The translations under genes and the position numbers were made by a program. The notes beneath the pieces are model-generated. The model was not told the DNA's origin and searched no databases. It saw nothing but the letters and a program-made list of their open reading frames with translations. 16,731 bases of DNA from UBA11524 sp964547515 (GTDB taxonomy: Bacteria > Bacillota > Clostridia > Christensenellales > Aristaeellaceae): positions 1 through 16,731 of the forward strand of contig CAZJOA010000056.1 of the NCBI GenBank assembly GCA_964547515.1, written 5' to 3'. Positions 7,251-13,446 of the stretch are shown one piece after another. Numbering within the stretch: the stretch's first letter is position 1; each line of letters starts with the position of its first letter.

Positions 7251-7283
7251 ATCGTGTAAAAAATGTTTGTTTTTTTACACGAT
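7251..7283 (+). promoter_or_regulatory. Perfect 13-base inverted repeat, likely operator of the Fic gene
   Basis: ATCGTGTAAAAAA (7251-7263) is exactly mirrored by TTTTTTACACGAT (7271-7283), with a 7-base spacer. It covers the -35 and most of the spacer of the promoter at 7267-7295. Its size and place suit binding of a dimeric repressor. Alternatively, the arms are in part a terminator (A-run/T-run), but the GC content of the stem is low. Confidence 0.6.
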
Positions 7284-7295
7284 ATGTGATAAGAT
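7267..7295 (+). promoter_or_regulatory. Promoter TTGTTT-17-TAAGAT for the Fic gene
   Basis: The -35 TTGTTT (7267-7272) and the -10 TAAGAT (7290-7295) are separated by 17 bases, with TGTG just before the -10. Transcription would start near 7302, about 50 bases before the TTG start codon. Confidence 0.6.
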
Positions 7296-7350
7296 GGATG
7301 TATCCCGCGGAACGAACCGGCATATCCTCAAGGAAAGGGAGGGAACGGCT

Positions 7351-8583
7351 TTGAAGCCATATCAGGACATGCGGCTCTTTGGCTTTGCGCATCACGGTGA
7401 TCCGTCCATGATCCAGGAGGAGCTGGAGAAACGCTATCACAGCGAAGCCGCCATTCACTTGCCATTCTGCGTGGGCGATGCTCCGGCCTTCGTCATGCTC
7501 AATGGCGAATTGCATCAGCTGATCTCATCCATTCACAGGTGGGACAAGGCGCTCATGCGCCTGTGCGGACAGATCCCATCCGAAGCGATGACGCAGTTCG
7601 CCAACAGCACCATGGTTGAGGAGATCCAGCAAACGAACGAGGTCGAGAATGTCCAAAGCACGCGAAAGGAAATTCGCGAAGCCTTCGCGGCACTTGAAAG
7701 CAACCAAAAAGGCAAACGCTTTTCCGGCATGGTCAACAAGTATCATCTGCTGATCGCCCATCGGCAGATCCCCTTGGCCTCCTGTCAGGACATCAGAGAC
7801 CTGTATGACGACTTCATTCTGGATGAAGTGCTGCGCGAAAACAGGGAGAATGCGCCCGACGGCCTGATCTTCCGCAAAGGCCCCATCGGCGTTTATTCCA
7901 ATCGGGATCAGAAGATACACGCAGGCTTATTCCCCGAGAGCCGCATCATCGAAGCCATGGAGCAAGGCCTGACCCTGCTCCACGACCCGGAGATCGATCC
8001 GCTCATCCGCATCGCCGCCTACCATTACTGGTTTGCCTATGTCCACCCGTTCTATGATGGAAACGGCAGAATGACCCGCTTTATCAGCAGCTACATGCTT
8101 TCACAGGAGTTCAGCGAAGCCGCATGCCTGCGCATCGCCTATGTCATCAAGGATCATCGCAGGGACTACTACCGTCTGTTCCGGGATGCCAATGAAAAGC
8201 GGAGCATGGGTGATCTGACCCGATTTGTGATCGGCTTCCTGCGCTTTTTTGAACAGGCGCTGATGGACGCGCATACCTCCCTCGATGAGAAGAACCGTCA
8301 TTATCAGCAGTGTGCAGCCGTCCTGTCGAACGAATTGCAGAAGCGTCTGCCCGATCTTGATCTTCGCTATCACAAGCTGCTCACCGTCATGCTTCAGGAG
8401 GATCTGTTCGGGCATCCGCGGTCTGACATTCACAAGCTGGCCGGTCTCTGCGACTGCAATGAGCGCACCCTCCGCAATGTGCTGAAGCAGTGCGGAGACC
8501 TTGTCTGCCATGAAACCGAAAAGAAGAAATTCTACTGGCACATCAACCTGAGCGTCCTCGATGGTCAGCAGCCTTCTCCATGA
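7351..8583 (+). CDS. Fic-domain protein with N-terminal inhibitory motif and likely C-terminal winged helix
   Basis: A 410-residue class II Fic protein. Fic enzymes usually transfer AMP from ATP to a hydroxyl of a target protein. The active loop HPFYDGNGR sits at 232-240 (catalytic His232) and fits the family consensus. The inhibitory motif (S/T)xxxE(G/N) is T95-NEV-E99-N100, in an EEIQQTNEVENVQSTRKEI helix, placing it N-terminal to the fold. Residues about 335-400 look like a winged-helix DNA-binding domain (DIHKLAGLCDCNERTLRNVLKQC). The TTG at 7351 was chosen because AAAGGGAGGG lies 7 bases upstream. The longer in-frame start at 7180 lies upstream of the promoter and reads through the operator. 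No antitoxin gene is adjacent. An inverted repeat over its promoter suggests self-regulation (inference). The target is unknown. Confidence 0.9.
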   Translation: MKPYQDMRLFGFAHHGDPSMIQEELEKRYHSEAAIHLPFCVGDAPAFVMLNGELHQLISSIHRWDKALMRLCGQIPSEAMTQFANSTMVEEIQQTNEVENVQSTRKEIREAFAALESNQKGKRFSGMVNKYHLLIAHRQIPLASCQDIRDLYDDFILDEVLRENRENAPDGLIFRKGPIGVYSNRDQKIHAGLFPESRIIEAMEQGLTLLHDPEIDPLIRIAAYHYWFAYVHPFYDGNGRMTRFISSYMLSQEFSEAACLRIAYVIKDHRRDYYRLFRDANEKRSMGDLTRFVIGFLRFFEQALMDAHTSLDEKNRHYQQCAAVLSNELQKRLPDLDLRYHKLLTVMLQEDLFGHPRSDIHKLAGLCDCNERTLRNVLKQCGDLVCHETEKKKFYWHINLSVLDGQQPSP

Positions 8584-8609
8584 CCGTCCCCCACGCCGAA
8601 GCCAGCAAT

Positions 8610-8641
8610 GCCGGAGCGCACAGAAGCGCCCCGGCGTTTTT
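8610..8641 (+). terminator. Intrinsic terminator after the Fic gene
   Basis: GCCGG-A-GCGC and GCGC-C-CCGGC form a nine-pair stem around one A-C mismatch with loop ACAGAA, followed by G and five T residues. It lies between the convergent Fic and histidine kinase genes. It resembles the hairpin at 7147-7176 (shared CCGGAGCGCACA), so the two may be copies of one element. Confidence 0.78.
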
Positions 8642-9996
8642 CATTCTGCATGCACCTGTTTCCCCGCATTTGCGGGCAGTGGAAAGAGGATGTTGACGGT
8701 GAAGACCCCGTCCTTGGCGATGAAATCGATGGAGCCGCCGTATTTGCTGACGATGAGGGACATGCTGCGCGTGCCGAAGCCATGATAGCGCCTGTCCCCG
8801 GCGGTGACGGGTCGTCCGTCGCGGATGAGGACATCGCCGCTGTAGTAGTTCTGCGAATGGATGGAGAGCAGCTGCCCATGTGCCTTGACATTCAGGCTGA
8901 TGCAGCGCATATCCGGCGCGAGGTTCAGGACGGAATTGATGGCGTTGTCCAGCAGATTGCCGAAGAGGGAGTAGATGTCCATATCGGCCAGGAAGGACAG
9001 GCGTGCCCCGTCGATGATGTAGGTGATGGTGATGTCGTTCTTCTGGCAGTAGAGGCTCTTTTCGGTGAGAATGACATCCAGTGCGTCGCTGCCCGTCTTG
9101 GCGATGGCACCGTAGATCTCGATGCGCTGCTCCAGCTCGTGCAGCGCGTCCGGCGCGATGGATACGCTGTGCTGCAATTCGTGCAGCTGATGCTTCATGT
9201 CGTGGCATTTGATGTTAATCATGTCGATGGTCTCGCGGGCGATCTCGTATTGCTTCTGATCCTGATGCCACATCCGCTGCGCCAGCTCCAGCTCGTCCTC
9301 CAGCGCCTTGTGGGAGAGCAGGTTGAAGAGGATGAACATGATCGATACGGTGCAGAGCAGATTGGCCATCGCGCCGTAATTGTAGTAGGCATAGGGCAGC
9401 CCGCCCTCGTTCTGCGCGGCGATGATGGAGGAGTTCATGACGATCTCCACCAGGAGCATCATGCAGGCGACCCCCAGGAGCTTGGGGCTCTTGATGTCAA
9501 AATCGGTGGCGCGGCGGATGTGCTTGCCGAAGATGGACAGCAGCACCCAATACACCACGGCGTATACCTCCAGGAAGACCAGCACGGTGGACAGGTCGAA
9601 GCGTGCCGCCGCGCTGCTGTAGGGGTTGAAGGACAGGGTGATGAAATTCTGCTGCATGAATTCCGTCAGCAGGCCATAGAGGATGGAGGCCGTGTGCTGC
9701 ATGCTGTATCCGGCCACGGCGAAGAAGATGCTGCTCTTCCAGTCGATCTCCCACACGAATTTGTTCATCAGGATGAGATAGGCCGCGAACGAGCTGAACA
9801 TGGTGCTCAGCTGGAGGCTTTGCAGCACGCTGGGCTGCTGCACATACGAAAGCACAAAGAAGCCGCCCGTCCCGGCCACCAGGCGCAGGAGGAAGAACGG
9901 CTTCCGCTTGATGCTGTGCATGAAGCTCATCTCGGCGATGAGCAGCATGAGGAAGAATGCGATCTTGTATACGGACATGAAGGAGACGATGCTCAT
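8641..9996 (-). CDS. GHKL sensor histidine kinase, AgrC-like
   Basis: A 451-residue membrane sensor kinase. The first ~225 residues hold about six hydrophobic segments (for example 11-23, 35-50, 68-80, 137-157, 173-195 and 208-226), the AgrC-like sensor layout. A coiled linker leads to the phospho-acceptor region KCHDMKHQLHEL with His265. The ATPase part has the N box GNLLDNAINS (N347, N351) and the G box YHGFGTRSM (404-412). The ATG at 9996 was chosen because GGGAGG of the upstream gene lies 9 bases before it and because it overlaps the regulator stop by one base (TGATG). An in-frame ATG nine bases earlier touches the ribosome site. The partner is the LytTR regulator. No peptide-pheromone or AgrB-type gene is in the window, so the signal is unknown. 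Confidence 0.9.
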   Translation of the reverse strand: MSIVSFMSVYKIAFFLMLLIAEMSFMHSIKRKPFFLLRLVAGTGGFFVLSYVQQPSVLQSLQLSTMFSSFAAYLILMNKFVWEIDWKSSIFFAVAGYSMQHTASILYGLLTEFMQQNFITLSFNPYSSAAARFDLSTVLVFLEVYAVVYWVLLSIFGKHIRRATDFDIKSPKLLGVACMMLLVEIVMNSSIIAAQNEGGLPYAYYNYGAMANLLCTVSIMFILFNLLSHKALEDELELAQRMWHQDQKQYEIARETIDMINIKCHDMKHQLHELQHSVSIAPDALHELEQRIEIYGAIAKTGSDALDVILTEKSLYCQKNDITITYIIDGARLSFLADMDIYSLFGNLLDNAINSVLNLAPDMRCISLNVKAHGQLLSIHSQNYYSGDVLIRDGRPVTAGDRRYHGFGTRSMSLIVSKYGGSIDFIAKDGVFTVNILFPLPANAGKQVHAE

Positions 9997-10709
9997 CAGA
10001 TACATCCTCCCAGATAGTTGTTCAGGGCCTGCAAAAAGGCCTTCTTGCGGGCGCGGCTGATGTGCAGGCGTTCCGTCCGCAGGAGCACATTGTCCTCCTC
10101 CACCCCCACCACATAGGCCAAATGGACCAGATAGCAGTTGTTGCACCGGGCAAAGGGCAGCCCGTCCAGCGCCTGCTCCACCGCCTTGAGCGTCCCATAC
10201 GCCTGAAAGACCCCGCAGGAGGTATGATAGCATACCTCATGCCCGGACACCTCGATATAGACGATCTCCGACGGCAGCAGACGGCGCGTCCCCTCCGGCT
10301 GACTGATGAGGATCGCCTTCGTCGCCCGGCGGCTCAGCTTTTGCAGGATGCGCTGCAGCTTCAGCTTGAAGTTCGGATACGTCACCGGCTTGACGACGAA
10401 GTCAAACGCATCCACCTCATAGCCCCGCACGGCGAATTGCGCCATGTTCGTCACGAACATCAGCGCCACGCTCGTGTCCATCTGCCGCAGCGTGAAGGAC
10501 GCATCCATCCCGTTCGTGCCCGGCAGCTCGATGTCCATCATCACCAGGTCATAGATGGGCTGATAGTTCGCCAGGAAGGCATCCGCCGTCCCGAAGGAGC
10601 TGATCCGGAATTCGTATTCCGGCGTTTCCTCCGTCAGCCGCCTGAAGAATTTCCGGAACTGCTCGGCCGTCACAGGGGCATCCTCGACGATCGCGACGCT
10701 GACGATCAT
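9996..10709 (-). CDS. LytTR-family response regulator
   Basis: A 237-residue two-component response regulator. The receiver domain (about 1-120) has acidic E9-D10, phospho-acceptor D59 (LVMMDIELPG), T87 and K107 (VVKP). The LytTR DNA-binding domain (about 130-234) shows ILPSEIVYIEVSGHEV-like and RCNNCYLVHLAYVVGVEEDNVLL segments with a final SRARKKAFLQAL helix. LytTR regulators bind direct repeats upstream of target promoters. The ATG at 10709 has GAGGTG 6 bases upstream; an in-frame GTG at 10718 lacks a ribosome site. It is first in the operon and overlaps the kinase by one base. The gene diverges from the GH3 gene pair, which are possible targets (inference; no convincing LytTR repeat was seen). 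Confidence 0.93.
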   Translation of the reverse strand: MIVSVAIVEDAPVTAEQFRKFFRRLTEETPEYEFRISSFGTADAFLANYQPIYDLVMMDIELPGTNGMDASFTLRQMDTSVALMFVTNMAQFAVRGYEVDAFDFVVKPVTYPNFKLKLQRILQKLSRRATKAILISQPEGTRRLLPSEIVYIEVSGHEVCYHTSCGVFQAYGTLKAVEQALDGLPFARCNNCYLVHLAYVVGVEEDNVLLRTERLHISRARKKAFLQALNNYLGGCI

Positions 10710-10735
10710 GCGGTTCACCTCACATTCATGTCCTG

Positions 10736-10764
10736 ATTATAATGATGTTTTTCCGCCCTGTCAA
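10736..10764 (-). promoter_or_regulatory. Exact-consensus promoter TTGACA-17-TATAAT for the two-component operon
   Basis: On the minus strand the -35 TTGACA (10764-10759) and the -10 TATAAT (10741-10736) are both perfect, with 17 bases between. Transcription would start near 10729, leaving a leader of only about 20 bases before the regulator ATG. Confidence 0.85.
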
Positions 10765-10866
10765 CCGGGACGCAGAGGGCAAAAACGGCGTTTTGGGACG
10801 ATTTGGCCGCTTATTGGCGGAAAAATACCAACCATGCTGTTCAAAGAACCGTTTGCGCGAAAGTGC

Positions 10867-10896
10867 TTGACGCAGGGTCGGCGGGGGTGCTACGCT
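10867..10896 (+). promoter_or_regulatory. Possible promoter TTGACG-18-TACGCT for the GH3 pair
   Basis: TTGACG (10867-10872) is followed after 18 bases by TACGCT (10891-10896). The weaker -10 suggests a need for an activator. It lies 67 bases before the start codon of the first GH3 gene. Confidence 0.5.
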
Positions 10897-10962
10897 ATGG
10901 TCAGCAAGGAGGAAGCCGACTGCAGCGGCATCCCCCGGACAAATGGCAAAGGAGCAATGTGT

Positions 10963-13377
10963 ATGAAGATGAAGAAACGGATCATCTCGACGCTGTGTGC
11001 GGGAGCGCTGCTGCTGGGCAGCCTGACCCCTGCGATGGCGGAGGACAATGCGAAGTGGACGGAGGAGAAGACGAAGGACGGGTGGATGCGGATCACGCAG
11101 GAGGGCGGCAAGACCCTGGGGTATTCGGCGGACTCCGGCGTGCACATCCTGACCGTGGACGGCTTTGCCTTCAAGGATCTGGACAAGGACGGCGAGCTGG
11201 ACATCTATGAGGACTGGCGGCTGGACGCGGACACCCGCGCGGCCGATCTGGCGGGAAGGCTGAGCATCGAAGCCATTGCCGCCCTGATGACCCACGGCGA
11301 CCTGAACGGCATGTCGCTGGATGCCTCCAATGCCACCCTGGCGATGGCCGCGCCCGGCTCTGCGGTGGAATACGACCCCGCCGATGCGGATATGGTCAAC
11401 ACCGTGCTGCCCAAGGGACTGCGCACCTTCATCAGCCGTCTGAGCACGATGCCCGCGCTGTCGCAGGCGAAGCTGCACAACAATCTGCAAAAGCGCGCCG
11501 AGGAGCTGGAGTACGGCATCCCGATCCTCTTCACCACCGACCCGCGCAGCAACTATGCCGATGGCACGACCAACCTGGCCATGGCCGCGACCTTCGAGCC
11601 CGAGCTGATTAACCACCTCTATCAGGAGCTGGCGAAGACCTATCGTGCCGTGGGCATTGACGAGCTGCTCGGTCCGCAGATCGACCTGACCACCGAGCCG
11701 CGCTGGAGCCGTTACAGCGGCACCTTCGGCGAAGACCCCGCCCTCTCCCGCGACATGACCCAGGCCGCCATCAATGGCTTGCAGTCCACCTATGATGCCG
11801 ATGGCAACGACACCGGCTGGGGCACGGACAGCATCCTCTCCATGATGAAGCACTGGCCGAGCGACGGCGCGGCGGAAAGCGGCCGTGAGGCGCACAAGCC
11901 CACCGGCAAGTTCAACGTGTATCCCGGCGATGCCTTCCACACCGGAACGATCCCGTTCGTGGATGGCGGCATCAGCCTGAATGGCGAGACCGGCACGGTT
12001 TCCGCCGTCATGACCAGCTATTCCATCGCGTACACGGATGACGAATCCCTGGGCGAACTGGTCGGCTCGGGCTACAGCGAGTACAAGGTGCAGCTGCTCC
12101 GCTCCTATGGCTTCGACGGCCTGATCTGCACCGATGGCGGCATTGTGGACGACAAGAACACCGGCCACGGCGTGGATGGCCTGAATGGCGCGGAGCGCGT
12201 CTACAAGATTCTCTCCGCCGGCGTGGATCAGATCCTCGGCTTCAAGGACATTCCCGCCTTCACGATGGAAGCGTATCAGATGTTTGTGGACGAAATCGGT
12301 GAGGACGCTGCCACGGCGCGCTATCAGGAATCCGCCCGCCGCATTCTCCGTTCCCACTTCCTCGTCGGCCTGTTCGAGAACCCCTATGTGGACACCTCCG
12401 CTGCGGTGGCCGCCGTGGAGACCGACGTGAACAAGTCCTTTGTGGATGAGGTGGCTGAGAAGTCCATCATCATGGTCAAGAACAGCAACGCCACCATCCA
12501 TGCCGCCAATGGCGAAAAGCCCACGGTCTACATCCCCATGACCTACAAGGCGGCCTCCCGCAGTGCCGCGGCGGGCTTCTCCCTGCCCATCGACCAGAAG
12601 CTGGCCGACACCTACTTCAACGTCGTGACCGACACCATCAGCGAGCCCACCGGCGAGCCCGATGCCAACGGCAAGGCCACCTACACGGCCAATGACATCA
12701 TCCGTGCCTCCTCTGCGGATGTGGCCGCGTGTGACTATGCGCTGGTGTTCGTGTCCAGCCCCTCCAGCGGCATCGGCTATGACACGGCTGCGGAAGAGTA
12801 TGTCCCGATCTCCCTGCAATACGGCGAATACAAGGCCGTGGGTGCGGATGTGCGCGACGAATCCATCGCGGGTGACATCATCATCACCGAAACCGAAACC
12901 CCCTATGGCATGGTGCAGAGCAGCGAGAAGGAAAATCGCAGCTACTACGGCAAGAGCGTGACGGCGACCAACGCCGACAGCCTTGACCTCATCCTGAGCA
13001 CCGCCGCCCTCATGCCCGAAACCGCGAAGACCATCGTGGCCGTCACCGCTGACCGTCCCATGGTGTTTGCCGAATTCGAGAACGAGGTGGATGCCATCCT
13101 GGTCAACCTGGGCGTGAAGAACGACGCGGTCGTGAAGATCGTCGCCGGTCAGGTCGAGCCTTCCGGTCTGCTGCCCATGCAGTTCCCCAAGGATATGGCC
13201 GCCGTCGAGGCGCAGCTGGAGGACGTCCCGCGCGACATGGCCTGCTATGTGGATGCCGACGGCAACACCTATGACTTTGCCTTCGGCCTGAACTGGTCGG
13301 GTGTCATCAGCGATGAGCGCGTCGCCAAGTACAGCGTGCCCGCGCTGACCCAGCCCCAGACCCAGCCCGCGGAATGA
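10963..13377 (+). CDS. Secreted glycoside hydrolase family 3 enzyme (beta-glucosidase/xylosidase type)
   Basis: An 804-residue exported GH3 enzyme, likely removing terminal beta-linked sugars. Residues 1-26 form a signal peptide (MKMKKR, hydrophobic core, AMA/ED). D72-LDKDGELDIYE83 fits an EF-hand-like calcium loop and precedes EDWRL, usual in this clostridial GH3 group. The catalytic domain has MMKHWPSDGAAESGREAH (K296-H297) and GFDGLICTDGGIV with the nucleophile Asp391. The usual Trp after that Asp is Gly. The second domain starts near residue 470 (EKSIIMVKNSN), so the order is the standard GH3-N then GH3-C. No Fn3 domain or anchor is visible. The ATG at 10963 has AAAGGAG 8 bases upstream; an in-frame ATG at 10957 is too close to it. 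The next gene is another GH3. Exact sugar specificity cannot be read. Confidence 0.9.
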   Translation: MKMKKRIISTLCAGALLLGSLTPAMAEDNAKWTEEKTKDGWMRITQEGGKTLGYSADSGVHILTVDGFAFKDLDKDGELDIYEDWRLDADTRAADLAGRLSIEAIAALMTHGDLNGMSLDASNATLAMAAPGSAVEYDPADADMVNTVLPKGLRTFISRLSTMPALSQAKLHNNLQKRAEELEYGIPILFTTDPRSNYADGTTNLAMAATFEPELINHLYQELAKTYRAVGIDELLGPQIDLTTEPRWSRYSGTFGEDPALSRDMTQAAINGLQSTYDADGNDTGWGTDSILSMMKHWPSDGAAESGREAHKPTGKFNVYPGDAFHTGTIPFVDGGISLNGETGTVSAVMTSYSIAYTDDESLGELVGSGYSEYKVQLLRSYGFDGLICTDGGIVDDKNTGHGVDGLNGAERVYKILSAGVDQILGFKDIPAFTMEAYQMFVDEIGEDAATARYQESARRILRSHFLVGLFENPYVDTSAAVAAVETDVNKSFVDEVAEKSIIMVKNSNATIHAANGEKPTVYIPMTYKAASRSAAAGFSLPIDQKLADTYFNVVTDTISEPTGEPDANGKATYTANDIIRASSADVAACDYALVFVSSPSSGIGYDTAAEEYVPISLQYGEYKAVGADVRDESIAGDIIITETETPYGMVQSSEKENRSYYGKSVTATNADSLDLILSTAALMPETAKTIVAVTADRPMVFAEFENEVDAILVNLGVKNDAVVKIVAGQVEPSGLLPMQFPKDMAAVEAQLEDVPRDMACYVDADGNTYDFAFGLNWSGVISDERVAKYSVPALTQPQTQPAE

Positions 13378-13383
13378 TCCAGG

Positions 13384-13418
13384 AAAGGGCGCGAGGGTAA
13401 TGTACCTTCGCGCCCCTT
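13384..13418 (+). other. Strong hairpin between the two GH3 genes
   Basis: GGGCGCGAGGGTA (13387-13399) pairs with TACCTTCGCGCCC (13403-13415) around an ATG loop, 13 pairs with one G-U, beginning 9 bases after the first stop codon. CTTCTGC follows rather than a T run. It is thus more likely an mRNA-stability or partial-termination hairpin than a full terminator. Confidence 0.6.
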
Positions 13419-13446
13419 CTGCAAAATACGAAAATAGGTGACTGCC

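Noticed and set aside
7180..7350. 57-codon N-terminal extension of the Fic protein
   Set aside because: It begins upstream of the predicted promoter and crosses the palindrome; the TTG at 7351 has a strong ribosome site and starts where the protein begins to look like the family.
8608..10017. 469-codon plus-strand open frame
   Set aside because: Antisense to the histidine kinase; no family features.
10845..10860. ACCGTTTGC as a LytTR-binding half site upstream of the GH3 promoter
   Set aside because: One imperfect match only; no second copy at the expected spacing.
10726..12819. 697-codon minus-strand open frame
   Set aside because: Antisense to the secreted GH3 gene, Gly/His/Val-rich shadow caused by GC-rich third positions.
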